From the NCBI GenBank assembly GCA_003017855.1, contig PYER01000029.1, forward strand, positions 1-36,810: 36,810 nucleotides of DNA. Direction: 5' to 3'. A model generated the notes under the pieces. The model was not told the origin of the DNA and ran no database searches. It worked only from the letters and a program-made list of their open reading frames with translations. Made by a program: the position numbers and the translations under genes. Origin of the DNA: a filamentous cyanobacterium CCT1 (GTDB taxonomy: Bacteria > Cyanobacteriota > Cyanobacteriia > Phormidesmidales > Phormidesmidaceae). Below are positions 8,264 through 17,124 of the stretch, in pieces; the stretch's first letter is position 1; every line of letters starts with the position of its first letter.

Positions 8264-9748
8264 CTAAAGCGCCTCAGCAGTGGGGCCAGGGGCGGTGGGC
8301 AGCTTATCAATTTTGAAGCCGGTGATGCCGTAGGCCAGCGACAAAATCGGGCTGGCGATGTTAAACACGGCAAAGGGAAGGTACAGAAATGTCGAAACCC
8401 CGAGCGTTACCGCCATGAACGCGCCGCAGGAGTTCCACGGCACCAGCGCCGAGGTCACGGTACCTGCGTCAGCCGCCAGACGCGACAGGTTTTGGGGCTG
8501 CAGCCCCCGCTTTTGAAACTCAACTCGAAACATGCGGGCGGGCAGCACCAGGGCAATGTACTGATCGCCCGCAAAAATATTCAGGCCGATCGCGGTGGCT
8601 ACCGCCGTAGCAAATAGCTTGCCCTGGGTGCGCGCCCGCAGCAGCACCGGGTTGATCAGCTTGCTCAGCATGCCGAACTCCTCCATCACGGTGCCAAAGG
8701 TCACCGCCCCAATGATCAGCCACAGGGTGTAGAGCATGCTGTCCATACCGCCGCGCGAGAGCAGGCGATCGACATCGGCGATGCCCGAGGTTTCGCTAAA
8801 GCCGTTGGCCATTGCCAGCCAAATGCCCTTGAGAAATACTAGCGGCGCTGCCGTCCCTGGCTCATTCACAAACCGCATCACGGCCTCGGGCTGCAGCACC
8901 ACCGCTGTCAGCCCTCCCACCAGCGCCGCCACCATAATCGCCAGGGAAGCGGGCACCTTGCGGTAGGAGAGGAACCCCAGCAGAAGCAGCGGAAATAGGG
9001 CCAGGGGCGTAATCCAAAACAGCTGGCTGAGCTGGTCGAGATCGGTGACGGTTTCTACCCCGGTAGTGATTTCGGTTTGACTGCCAATAATGGCAAACAC
9101 AATCAAAGAAAGGATGAAGGCTGGCCCCGAGGTCCACAGCTGGGCGCGAATGTGGGTGTAGATATCGGTGCCGACCAGCTGGGCGCTGAGTACCGTAGTT
9201 TCTGAAAGCGGGGAGGTCTTGTCGCCAAAGTAAGCGCCCGAAATCACGGCCCCCGCCGTCACCGCCGGAGAGACGCCCAGCACGGTGGCAATGCCCACCA
9301 GCCCCACCCCAATCGTGCCAGCGGTCGTCCAGGAACTGCCGATCGCTACCGAGACAATGGCGCAGATCATCGCGGTCGCCAGGTAAAACCAGCCCGGCTG
9401 CAGAATCTGAATGCCGTAGTAGACCAGGGTGGGAATGGTGCCGGCCATATTCCAGGTGCCGATTAGAGCCCCCACCGCCAGCAAAATAAAAATAGCGCTG
9501 GTCACGGAAGCGATCGCCCGGCCTCCAGCGGCACTGATCTCAGACCAGGGGTGGCCATTTTTGAGGGCAAAAATAGCGGCGACCATGGCGCTGAAAATGA
9601 GTGCCACCTGCACCGGGCCATCGACGGCCTGCAGCCCAAAGAGGGTAACGGCTCCACCAATTAACGCAATCAACACCACGAGGGGAACGATAGCATCTAG
9701 GAAAGAGGGCGCGCGTGGGGCGCGGGGTCCGTCAGTGGGCTGGGCCAT
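8264..9748 (-). CDS. NhaC family Na+/H+ (or Na+-coupled solute) antiporter
   Basis: This protein has 494 residues with about eleven to twelve membrane helices. The NhaC signature FGDKTSPLSETT and the second-half GDQYIALVLPARMF are both visible. NhaC proteins (COG1757) exchange sodium for protons, but relatives exchange carboxylates such as malate and lactate or amino acids, so the substrate is not fixed by sequence. It starts 15 bases after the cyanophycinase stop, tight spacing that argues for one transcript. A role in moving a cyanophycin-derived compound or in pH homeostasis during ammonia release is possible; neither is shown. Confidence 0.85.
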   Translation of the reverse strand: MAQPTDGPRAPRAPSFLDAIVPLVVLIALIGGAVTLFGLQAVDGPVQVALIFSAMVAAIFALKNGHPWSEISAAGGRAIASVTSAIFILLAVGALIGTWNMAGTIPTLVYYGIQILQPGWFYLATAMICAIVSVAIGSSWTTAGTIGVGLVGIATVLGVSPAVTAGAVISGAYFGDKTSPLSETTVLSAQLVGTDIYTHIRAQLWTSGPAFILSLIVFAIIGSQTEITTGVETVTDLDQLSQLFWITPLALFPLLLLGFLSYRKVPASLAIMVAALVGGLTAVVLQPEAVMRFVNEPGTAAPLVFLKGIWLAMANGFSETSGIADVDRLLSRGGMDSMLYTLWLIIGAVTFGTVMEEFGMLSKLINPVLLRARTQGKLFATAVATAIGLNIFAGDQYIALVLPARMFRVEFQKRGLQPQNLSRLAADAGTVTSALVPWNSCGAFMAVTLGVSTFLYLPFAVFNIASPILSLAYGITGFKIDKLPTAPGPTAEAL

Positions 9749-9763
9749 AGAGCATCTCCTGGT

Positions 9764-10570
9764 TTACACGATGGGAGTATGGGTCTTGAGGTTAAAGCGG
9801 TAGCCCTGAGGCAAAATGTGCAGCTTTACCCCGCACAGGGCAATGGGTTCATCCTTGAGCAGCCCTTCTAGGTTGTTGTGGGTGGCGGTGGTCTCATCGA
9901 CCACGGTGATGGCCCCGGCCCCCACCACCTCAAACTCATCGCCCGTGACGATGATGGCCGTGTTTTCGTCGATGCCCAGGCCAATCACGGCAGGCTGCAG
10001 CACCAGCGCCGCCAGCAGTCGCCCCAGCCGTCCTCGCTGAGCAAAGTGCTGGTCAACCACAATACCGGGCAAAAAGCCCATGCCCGGCCCCATCTCCACC
10101 GCATCGACGCTGGGGTTCGATACCGACGACCCGCCCACAATCATTTCGTCGGGCATCATAGCGGCCCCGGCGCTGGTGCCGCCGATTACGGCTCCTTCCT
10201 GGTGGCGTCTGTGAATGGCATCGTCGAGGGGAGTACCCTTGATGCAGTCGACAATCCGCGACTGGTCGCCGCCAGTAAAGAAAATGCCGGTCGCCCCTTC
10301 AATTTTCTCCAAGTTGTCGCCGCGTTCAGAATCTTCGCGGCGCTCGGTGTGCACCACATCCACGCGCTTGGCCCCCAGCCGCTCAAACACGCGAATGTAC
10401 TCGTCGCCCACTTCGCCAGGCAGGCTGGTGGCCGCCGTCATCACGGCGATCTGTGCTTCCACGCCGCCAGCGGCACGAATAAATTCCCGCAGGACTAGGC
10501 AGTCGCCTTCTTTATCTTCCGCGCCCCCGATGATCACAAGCGAGCCGGGCTGTTGTTGTTCGGTACCCAT
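9764..10570 (-). CDS. cphB: Cyanophycinase, intracellular
   Basis: The 268-residue protein is a peptidase S51 family cyanophycinase, close to the 271 residues of Synechocystis CphB. The nucleophile is S133 in GGTSAGAA, and H175 in DQHFAQRGRLGRL is the expected catalytic histidine; the FFTGGDQ segment near residues 97-103 is also typical. The enzyme cuts the storage polymer cyanophycin (poly-aspartate with arginine side chains) into beta-aspartyl-arginine dipeptides. There is no signal peptide, so it should be cytoplasmic. AAGGAG precedes the ATG. No cyanophycin synthetase and no recognised isoaspartyl dipeptidase lies in the window. Downstream genes nhaC and the aspartoacylase-like hydrolase are closely spaced. 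Confidence 0.93.
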   Translation of the reverse strand: MGTEQQQPGSLVIIGGAEDKEGDCLVLREFIRAAGGVEAQIAVMTAATSLPGEVGDEYIRVFERLGAKRVDVVHTERREDSERGDNLEKIEGATGIFFTGGDQSRIVDCIKGTPLDDAIHRRHQEGAVIGGTSAGAAMMPDEMIVGGSSVSNPSVDAVEMGPGMGFLPGIVVDQHFAQRGRLGRLLAALVLQPAVIGLGIDENTAIIVTGDEFEVVGAGAITVVDETTATHNNLEGLLKDEPIALCGVKLHILPQGYRFNLKTHTPIV

Positions 10571-10738
10571 GGTGGTGACTCCTTAAGGTGTCTGTAAAGT
10601 GTCTGTTGTTACAGAATCCCAGCATCCCAGATCTATGAGCTGGTCGTGCTATATCCACCGACTGAGTCCTGAGGGCAAATGCTGACATGGACAACCTTTG
10701 ACACCAACTCAGAATGGGTAGGCAAAGAAAACCGACAT

Positions 10739-11065
10739 CTATTCAGCCGCATCGCCAGTCCCCAGGAGTTGGGCTTTAGCGATTTGAAACTCGTCGTCGG
10801 TCAGGGCACCTGCCTCTTTGAGCTGCGCTAGCTGCGCTAGTTGCGCGACCAAGTCCGTCGGAGGCGCGGCGGGCCGTGGCTCTACAGCGGCGGGTGGGGG
10901 CACCATCTCGATCTGCTGAGGCTGGGGGTCGGTGGCTGCTCGAGCCGCCCGGTTGTGCATGGCGTTGCTGGTGGCCTGACTGGAGGCAGTCATGGCGCTG
11001 CTGACGACCGAAGCTCGGGCGGCGGTGCGCAGCAGGCTGGGTTGGTTGCGACGGTTTCTACGCAT
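10739..11065 (-). CDS. SHOCT domain protein
   Basis: The 108-residue protein starts with a basic, alanine/serine-rich segment, has a proline-rich middle (residues 50-68), and ends with a SHOCT motif, QLAQLKEAGALTDDEFQIAK. SHOCT is a short C-terminal helical module found on many membrane or stress proteins and thought to mediate oligomerisation. There is no membrane segment here. It lies 44 bases after a DUF6325 gene, which in turn follows a baeRF gene, so the three probably form one unit. Confidence 0.75.
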   Translation of the reverse strand: MRRNRRNQPSLLRTAARASVVSSAMTASSQATSNAMHNRAARAATDPQPQQIEMVPPPAAVEPRPAAPPTDLVAQLAQLAQLKEAGALTDDEFQIAKAQLLGTGDAAE

Positions 11066-11109
11066 GGGTTTTGGGAGTTGAGTTGTGGGTTGAGTTCAAA
11101 ATTCAAAGT

Positions 11110-11535
11110 TCAAGACTCGGCCTGGGCGGCGAGGGCTTCGTCTACGACTCGGCTGGGGATGCGATCGCTTAGCACCAGCTGCCCTCCGGCTTTGACGACA
11201 GCATGGCTAAAGGCGGTGGCCCAGGTGTTTTCAAACAGCAGGATGGCGGCGAAGGAGTCGCTGTCTAGGCCCTCAGCGATGTCGGTCACATCTTGCTCGG
11301 AAATCAGCCCCGCAATGTCGGCCACCAGGGGGTCTAAGAAGCTGTGGTCGATATTGTCCATTTCGTCGATTTCGACCAGGGTGACGTCGCCGCTGCCGTG
11401 TTTTTGGACAAACACAATATCGACGATGCGAATCATGCGGCTGTCGATCAGCGCTTTGAGGGCGGTGGCAATATCCTCGGAAATCGCCGCTGTAGGGAAT
11501 TTGATGCAGAGAATTTCGATCGGGCCGAGGGGCAT
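11110..11535 (-). CDS. DUF6325 family protein
   Basis: The 141-residue protein starts MPLGPIEILCIKFP and contains SRMIRIVDIVFVQK and VTLVEIDE, the pattern of DUF6325, a family related to DUF1269. Residues 80-140 repeat a similar alpha/beta arrangement (FAAILLFENTWATAFSHAV). Function is unknown. The family is frequently found with SHOCT proteins and baeRF proteins, as here. It follows the baeRF stop by 25 bases, and GGAGA precedes its ATG, so it is probably cotranscribed. Confidence 0.72.
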   Translation of the reverse strand: MPLGPIEILCIKFPTAAISEDIATALKALIDSRMIRIVDIVFVQKHGSGDVTLVEIDEMDNIDHSFLDPLVADIAGLISEQDVTDIAEGLDSDSFAAILLFENTWATAFSHAVVKAGGQLVLSDRIPSRVVDEALAAQAES

Positions 11536-11560
11536 GGGGTCTCCTTGTAAGAGCGCAGGG

Positions 11561-12637
11561 TTAATAGCGCAGGGTGAGGGCGATGCCGTGGTGGTCGGAC
11601 AGGGAGCCGTCCTCCATTAGCATCACGTCGCCGCCCTTGGCCAGGACGGCTTCGATGATTTCGTCGATGGCGTCGTCCATCACCTCGGTGCCGCCTTTGG
11701 CTTCGACAATCTGGAGGCCGCCCCGCTCGTCTACCACGCCGGGGACGTGGTAGTTGCTCTCCACCAGCAGTAGTTTGCCGCGCCCCTCGTTGGCTAGCTG
11801 CCAGATTTCTTGCAGGGCGGTGGAGACTTTTTTCTCGCCCATGGCGGTGTCAAGGGCGGCCAAGGCGTCGGCGCGCTGCTGCGATCGCACCTCCTGAATG
11901 AAAGGCCACACCTCGGGCACCAGTTCCGACACCGTGGCTTTGTCAAAGTTGCTGGAGAGGGTGCCAACAATCTGCGATTTGTACTGCGATACCTCCTGGA
12001 AAAACGAGATCTGGCGAACCACACCGCCAACGACGATCGGCAGGGTGTCGTCTTCGGCATAGGCGGTAAAGGCGCGATCGACCGACTGAAAGAAGCGGCG
12101 GTGGCGATCGTCCACATAGGCAGAGTCGGCGCTGTAGGGTAGGGCGGTGGTAGCCCCAGGCCCCTCCATCTGGAGGGGAAAGTCAGTGTTATTGACCTCT
12201 TCGAGGGTGTCGCCGGTACCGGCCAGCAGGCGACTGGCATTTTGGCTGAGCAAAAACACCCAGTAGCGTTGGGCGCGGTGCAGCCCGTAGACCAGGTCGC
12301 GGGTGGCAAAGCTCTGGTCAATAATCACCCGCTGGGGCACAGTGAAGGGCAGGTAGAATTTTTTGGCAACGTCGTGGGCGACAAACAGCGCCAGGCCGTC
12401 AAGGGCGTAGGTGTAGTCAATGTCTGCCACCAGTTCGTCCAGGTTTTTCAGCAGCGGCTCCAGGTCGCGGGCAGAAAATTCCTTCGACAGACGTTCCTTG
12501 GCCTCGGCCACCAGGTTTTTCACCAGAATCGGGTCTTGCTTATTGTCAGGAGAGGTGCGGTGGGTAGGCAGCGAAATCGACAGGGCAGGGACCTTGGTGA
12601 GGGCTTGCAGTTCCTTGAGGTCGTGGCGGGTAATCAT
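11561..12637 (-). CDS. baeRF family (archaeo-eukaryotic release factor-like) protein
   Basis: I take the ATG at 12637, giving 358 residues beginning MITRHDLKELQ; the longer frame to 12796 runs through a repeat and is not plausible. The pattern (VPALSISLPTHRT, LDGLALFVAHDVAKKFYLP, and a central YWVFLLSQNASRLLAG) is that of bacterial proteins with the fold of archaeal/eukaryotic release factor eRF1 (baeRF). No GGQ motif is present, as usual for these, so peptide release is not expected by the normal mechanism. The C-terminal third (GGDVMLMEDGSLSDHHGIALTLRY) resembles the L7Ae-like domain that binds RNA in the family. A role in ribosome rescue or stress is proposed for such proteins, not shown. 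It is downstream of arginine deiminase. Confidence 0.65.
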   Translation of the reverse strand: MITRHDLKELQALTKVPALSISLPTHRTSPDNKQDPILVKNLVAEAKERLSKEFSARDLEPLLKNLDELVADIDYTYALDGLALFVAHDVAKKFYLPFTVPQRVIIDQSFATRDLVYGLHRAQRYWVFLLSQNASRLLAGTGDTLEEVNNTDFPLQMEGPGATTALPYSADSAYVDDRHRRFFQSVDRAFTAYAEDDTLPIVVGGVVRQISFFQEVSQYKSQIVGTLSSNFDKATVSELVPEVWPFIQEVRSQQRADALAALDTAMGEKKVSTALQEIWQLANEGRGKLLLVESNYHVPGVVDERGGLQIVEAKGGTEVMDDAIDEIIEAVLAKGGDVMLMEDGSLSDHHGIALTLRY

Positions 12638-12673
12638 GCGATCGGTCCTGGTGATGTGTAGAGCGCTTAGCAG

Positions 12674-12797
12674 GGTGGGCACTGCCCACCGTTGGATTGA
12701 TGGATTTGGCCAAAGGTTTTGGTGAACGCTGCCTTGCTCAGGGGCAGGACAAGTTGGGCCGTTGGTAAGCAGGGGTTGATGGTGGGCATTGCCCACC
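12674..12797. repeat. Pair of inverted GGTGGGCA-N-TGCCCACC repeats (possible MITE)
   Basis: Perfect 8-bp arms occur at 12674-12690 (centre C) and 12781-12797 (centre T). The flanks show that the second copy is in reverse orientation to the first (AGGGTGGGCA at the left, TGCCCACCCTACGG at the right). The pair therefore brackets about 90 bp like terminal inverted repeats of a miniature element. It sits between arcA and the baeRF gene. A third copy is at 15716-15732. Confidence 0.7.
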
Positions 12798-12814
12798 CTA
12801 CGGGAGGCGACGCT

Positions 12815-14068
12815 TTAAAAATCCACGGCGTCGCGGATGATGGGGCAGGTCATGCAGTGGCCGCCGCCGCGCCCGCGCCCCAGCTCGGCTCCCACGATGG
12901 TGACGACTTCGACGCCCTCTCTTCTTAAAGCCGTGTTAGTGACGGTGTTGCGGTCGTACATCACCACTACGCCGGGCTCCAGACAGACGGCGTTGTTGCC
13001 GCTGTCCCACTGCTGGCGCTGCTCCTGGTAGGCGTTGCCGCCAGTCTCCACCACCCGCAGCTTGGGCAGGCCCAGGGCCGCTGCCACCACGTCCACAAAG
13101 GATTTCTCTTCTTTAACGATGTCGTAGCCCCGAGGTTTATCGCTGGGGTAGATGGAGAAGGGCACCACCTGATCCATGATCGGCGGAAAGAGGGTGACGA
13201 GATCGCGATCGCAGAACGTAAACACCGTATCCAAATGCATAGCCGATCGCAGCTTGGGCATGCCGGCCACAATTACCCGCTCGGCCCCGCCCTTGGCAAA
13301 CAGGTTGGCCGCCACCTGGGTAATCGCCTGGTAGGAGGTGCGCTCGCTCATGCCCACCAGCACAATGCCCTTGCCAATCGGCATCACGTCGCCGCCCTCG
13401 AAGGTGGCTGTGCCGTGATGTTCGGTGGGGTCACCCCACCAGATCGGGAAGTTGGCTTCGGCAAAGCTGGGGTGAAATTTATAGATCGAGGTGGTGAGAA
13501 CAGTTTCCTCGTGGCGAGCGGGCCAGTAGAGCGGGTTGAGGGTGACGCCACCGTAGATCCAGCAGGTGGTGTCGCGGGTGTAGAGGGTGTTGGGCAGGGG
13601 CGGCAGCAGGTAGCCCGCGTAGCCGTCGTTCTCCTGGGCCAGCTTCAGCAACTCGCTGCCAAAGTCGAGCGGCATGTCGTAGACGGCGAGGCCGCCGATC
13701 AGGTATTCGGCCAGCTTTTGCGGCGGCAGCTCGTCGAGGAAGGCGCGCACGTCCTCCACCAGGCCTAGGCCCACCTCGTTGGGCACAATCTGCTGGTCAA
13801 GAATCCATTTTTTGGCCTCGGGGATGGCGACGGTCTCCGCTAGCATCTCGTGCATTTCGATCACGTCAATGCCGCGCGATCGCATCTTCAGCACAAAGTC
13901 GGCGTGGTCGCGCTTGGCCATCTCGACCCACAGCACGTCGTCAAACAGCAGGTCGTCGTTGTTGCTGGGGGTGAGGCGCGAGTGGGCCAAACCGGGGGAG
14001 CAGACCAGTACTTTGCGTAGCTTGCCCACTTCAGAGTGAACGCCGTAGGTCGGGGTTTCGGTAGTCAT
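12815..14068 (-). CDS. arcA: Arginine deiminase
   Basis: The 417-residue enzyme hydrolyses arginine to citrulline and ammonia. All the catalytic residues known from Pseudomonas arginine deiminase appear at almost identical numbers: D166 in YTRD, E224 in FEGGD (223-227), H278 and D280 in MHLDTVF, and the nucleophile C405 in GGGHCMTCP. Length equals the bacterial fermentative enzyme. This differs from the arginine dihydrolase AgrE that many cyanobacteria use. The partner genes for ornithine carbamoyltransferase (arcB) and carbamate kinase (arcC) are not in the window. An amino-acid antiporter gene lies 103 bases upstream, as in classical arc operons. Confidence 0.95.
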   Translation of the reverse strand: MTTETPTYGVHSEVGKLRKVLVCSPGLAHSRLTPSNNDDLLFDDVLWVEMAKRDHADFVLKMRSRGIDVIEMHEMLAETVAIPEAKKWILDQQIVPNEVGLGLVEDVRAFLDELPPQKLAEYLIGGLAVYDMPLDFGSELLKLAQENDGYAGYLLPPLPNTLYTRDTTCWIYGGVTLNPLYWPARHEETVLTTSIYKFHPSFAEANFPIWWGDPTEHHGTATFEGGDVMPIGKGIVLVGMSERTSYQAITQVAANLFAKGGAERVIVAGMPKLRSAMHLDTVFTFCDRDLVTLFPPIMDQVVPFSIYPSDKPRGYDIVKEEKSFVDVVAAALGLPKLRVVETGGNAYQEQRQQWDSGNNAVCLEPGVVVMYDRNTVTNTALRREGVEVVTIVGAELGRGRGGGHCMTCPIIRDAVDF

Positions 14069-14171
14069 AGGGAGTTCCGTAGAGGGGTATTGAGTGAGTC
14101 AGGGAAGAGCGTGAGAACGTGCAAACTTGCCAACCTGCAAACTTAAAAAGATGGAGTAAGACTGGAGACGC

Positions 14172-15644
14172 CTAAATCGCAATCAATCCCGTCATGAGAC
14201 CGTATAGCGCCGTCAGTGCCGCGATCACCGTCACGGTAAACACCACCAGTTCCCAAAAGCCAAATACCCTCAGCCCCTGCTCTCGCCGAGCCAGGAAAAA
14301 GAGGGCCGTGCCAGGAGCCAAAATCAGCGCCGCCAGCAGCAGCTTGTCGAGGCCGCCCGCCACCAGCATGAGAATGGCGTAGGCAGTCGCGATCAGACTG
14401 ATAATCATCTCTGTAGTACGGCTGCGACTATTGATCTCGTAGGTCTCTCGGGTGAGGGTCAGCTTGAGCGCAAAGGCCGCCACCAGCAGGTAGGGAATCA
14501 GGGACATGGCGCTGGTGAGTTCCAGGGCTAAGTCAAAGGCGTTTTGGGCAAACAAGGTGACGATTAAAAAGCCCTGCACCACAATGTTGGTCATCCAAAG
14601 CGACCTGGACGGCACCTTTTGTGCGTTTTCGTGGTTGAGAAAGTTGGGCATCAGGTTGCTTTTAGCGGCCATAAAGGGCACCTCCGCCGCAAACAGCGTC
14701 CAGGCCAAAAATGCTCCCAGCACCGAAATCAGCAGACCAACGCTGACAAAAATACTGCCCCAGCGGCCCACCACGGCTTCGAGTGCTCCGGCCATCGACG
14801 GATTGCGCAGCTCGGCCAGTTCCGCTCGGGGCATGAGACCGAACGGCAGCATGGTCACCAAAACCAGCAGGCACAGCACGCCCACAAACCCCAGCACCGT
14901 GGCCAAACCGACGTCTGAGCGTTTCTCGGCATAGCGAGAGTAGATGCTGGCCCCCTCAATGCCGATAAACACAAACACCGTCACCAGCATGGTGCTGCGC
15001 ACCTGACTCCAGATCGACTCGTTATAGCCCTGGCCACCCAATAAATTGGCCATAAACACATCGGGATTAAAGGCAAACAACAGCACAAAAATGAACACTA
15101 AAATCGGCACAATTTTGGCAATGGTGACAATGGTATTCAGCCCCGCTGCCGTCTGCACACCGCGCATAATCATGGTGTGAAACAGCCAGATAATCACCGA
15201 GGAAACGATGATCGCCTGCACGGTATTGCCGTCGCCAAAGATCGGGAAAAAGGCTCCCAGGGTGGACGAAATTAGGACAAAGTAAGACACATTGCCGACG
15301 CAGGTGCCCGACCAAAAGGCCAGCGCCGCCAAAAAGCCGAGGTAGTTGCCAAAGCCCGCCTTGGCGTAGATGAACACGCCCGAATCAAGCTCAGGTTTGC
15401 GCTGGGCCAGGTTTTGAAACACAAAGGCCAGCATCAGCATGCCGACCCCTGCGATCGCCCAGGCAATCAGCCCACCCACTACTCCAGTCGCCCGCCCAAA
15501 GGCAGAGGGCAGGGTAAAGATTCCGGCCCCCACCATTGAGCCGACCACCAGAGCAGTTAATGCCCAGACCGACAGCGTTTGCTTCTCAGTTTCTCCACCA
15601 TAGCTAGGGTCGATGGCAGTTCCAAAGTCCTGTTCTGAGGTCAT
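14172..15644 (-). CDS. APC-family basic amino acid antiporter (ArcD-like)
   Basis: The 490-residue protein has about twelve to thirteen membrane helices and starts with the APC signature VGSMVGAGIFTLPSAFG. LDSGVFIYAKAGFGNYLGF and FVFIGIEGASIYSRYAEKR are typical of the basic amino acid/polyamine antiporter branch that includes arginine:ornithine and arginine:agmatine exchangers. It is the first gene of the run ending in arginine deiminase, which supports arginine or citrulline/ornithine as substrate. The gap to arcA is 103 bases. Substrate and direction are inferred from context. Confidence 0.87.
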   Translation of the reverse strand: MTSEQDFGTAIDPSYGGETEKQTLSVWALTALVVGSMVGAGIFTLPSAFGRATGVVGGLIAWAIAGVGMLMLAFVFQNLAQRKPELDSGVFIYAKAGFGNYLGFLAALAFWSGTCVGNVSYFVLISSTLGAFFPIFGDGNTVQAIIVSSVIIWLFHTMIMRGVQTAAGLNTIVTIAKIVPILVFIFVLLFAFNPDVFMANLLGGQGYNESIWSQVRSTMLVTVFVFIGIEGASIYSRYAEKRSDVGLATVLGFVGVLCLLVLVTMLPFGLMPRAELAELRNPSMAGALEAVVGRWGSIFVSVGLLISVLGAFLAWTLFAAEVPFMAAKSNLMPNFLNHENAQKVPSRSLWMTNIVVQGFLIVTLFAQNAFDLALELTSAMSLIPYLLVAAFALKLTLTRETYEINSRSRTTEMIISLIATAYAILMLVAGGLDKLLLAALILAPGTALFFLARREQGLRVFGFWELVVFTVTVIAALTALYGLMTGLIAI

Positions 15645-15715
15645 ACTCGTTTCCTCTGATTACTAGATTGAGTGCTGCTAGCGTTCAGGTGGTTGGTTCA
15701 AAGTGCTAGGGGAAT

Positions 15716-15732
15716 GGTGGGCAATGCCCACC
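15716..15732. repeat. GGTGGGCA-A-TGCCCACC palindrome
   Basis: This is the third copy of the 17-bp palindrome described at 12674-12797, again followed by CCTATGG. It lies just upstream of the antiporter gene, between it and a secreted-protein gene. Confidence 0.7.
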
Positions 15733-15787
15733 CTATGGTTGAAATTAAAGAAGTTTTGAATGTTGAGTTTTGAGTTCTGTGGATAAC

Positions 15788-16279
15788 TCAAAACTGCTCC
15801 AGCCCCAAAAAATCGGTCTCGCTGTTGTCGGCGATCGTGCTGCAGCTGCTAGAGAGCACTCGCGAGTTAAACACCTCAATGCGGCAGGTACCCGTGGTGT
15901 TGGTAATAATCCGCAGGTTGGCCGACGAGTCAAAGCTGCGCACTCGGGTAAACAAGCTAAAGCTGTTAGCCACCCCAGGCTCATCGGTTCTGCGCGTAAT
16001 CGCCCCGCGATACTGAACCCGCGCTGGAGTTTGACCTCGCACATTGGCCGCCTGAATTTCCGTCAGTTCTAAGCCAAAGTTTTCACCGTCAACGGTCAAT
16101 GCCACGTTGGCGTTGCGACCCCGACTAAAGGCGGCCCCCTGCGCCACCCCTCGACCTTGGGAAAAGCTCGCTGGCGGACGACCAGGAATAGTTTGGGCCG
16201 TAACGCGGGGAACCAGGGCGCATCCCAGGGCAACTACAGCTCCCGCCAATCCAATCTGCAGACAGTTTTTCTTGACCAT
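15788..16279 (-). CDS. Secreted protein of unknown function
   Basis: I do not recognise the family. The 163-residue product has a signal peptide (MVKKN start, hydrophobic core to about residue 24, VTA-Q cleavage near residue 28). The mature region is about 135 residues with two cysteines (in TGTCRIEVF and SSSCST) that could form a disulphide. It has a beta-rich composition ending LGLEQF. Its architecture recalls the secreted unknown at 6620-7060 but without obvious similarity. Confidence 0.62.
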   Translation of the reverse strand: MVKKNCLQIGLAGAVVALGCALVPRVTAQTIPGRPPASFSQGRGVAQGAAFSRGRNANVALTVDGENFGLELTEIQAANVRGQTPARVQYRGAITRRTDEPGVANSFSLFTRVRSFDSSANLRIITNTTGTCRIEVFNSRVLSSSCSTIADNSETDFLGLEQF

Positions 16280-16488
16280 TGATCCTAGCTAAATTGTCGA
16301 AATGAGTGGTTGAAACGAGTAAAATGCAGGGATAGAGAAACTATTCAAAATGGCTGGATTGTCAAACAAGCTCAGCTGAGTTTGATCTACAAAACCTCGA
16401 ATCAGCGTTAATACCCGGTAGGGGATATTGCCGTGCAACACCCCTATCAATCGGTGGTATAAATCAGCTCGGCGAAGCGATGCTCAGT

Positions 16489-16983
16489 CTACAGCTCAGC
16501 GCCAAAATCTTCGCGCAGTTTGGCCTCTTGTTCAGCACTCAGGTTTGACTGAATCAGTTCGCCTACTTCCTCGGGGGCAAAGGCTTCGCTCACCTTGTCA
16601 ACCGTCACCTGGCCGGTGAGCAAAAACAGCGCCGAAGTGCCCTCTGTGACCTTGTCGCGCAGATTTTTAATAAAGTCATCGTTAATGCCGTAGTCAGTAA
16701 ATTTGCCCGACACTGCCCCCGCCGCCGCACCAACCAGTAGACCAAACAGCGGCACCAAAAAGATCAGGCCAAACAACATTCCCCAAAAAGCACCACCCAA
16801 GGCACCAATACCGACGGTACTGACGGCCTGATAGGTTTTAGGCTTGCTGCGCCCTTGGGGCCAAGATACGATCGCAGCATCAAGCACTTTAACGATCTCC
16901 TGCTTTTGCAGATCGCTTAGCTTAGCTAGAGCATTTTCAGCCCCATCCACGGTATTAAACTTCCAAACGGTTAGTGTAGACAT
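16489..16983 (-). CDS. DUF1269 family glycine-zipper protein
   Basis: The 164-residue protein has a soluble N-terminal half with VWKFNTVDGAENAL, then a hydrophobic glycine-rich hairpin (GALGGAFWGMLFGLIFLVPLFGLLVGAAAGAV, about residues 57-90, given here as motif only in its family sense) and a C-terminal soluble part. This is the DUF1269 layout. Function is unknown; members are frequently induced by stress and may associate with membranes. GGAGAACA precedes the ATG. It stands alone between a secreted protein and a response regulator. Confidence 0.82.
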   Translation of the reverse strand: MSTLTVWKFNTVDGAENALAKLSDLQKQEIVKVLDAAIVSWPQGRSKPKTYQAVSTVGIGALGGAFWGMLFGLIFLVPLFGLLVGAAAGAVSGKFTDYGINDDFIKNLRDKVTEGTSALFLLTGQVTVDKVSEAFAPEEVGELIQSNLSAEQEAKLREDFGAEL

Positions 16984-17124
16984 CTTGTTCTCCTGTAGAT
17001 AACTTGGTCAATTTATTCAACAGTTCGCGGTTGCCCAGACAGACAGAAAACCCCTTAGCCAGGCCCCTATTCAACGGCACAGCATGCCGTCTCAGCCCAA
17101 ACCGAAATCGTTTTGAGAAAACCG

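Noticed and set aside
12638..12796. N-terminal extension of the baeRF protein
   Set aside because: The added 53 residues are encoded by the repeat-bearing spacer; the internal ATG gives the family's normal start.
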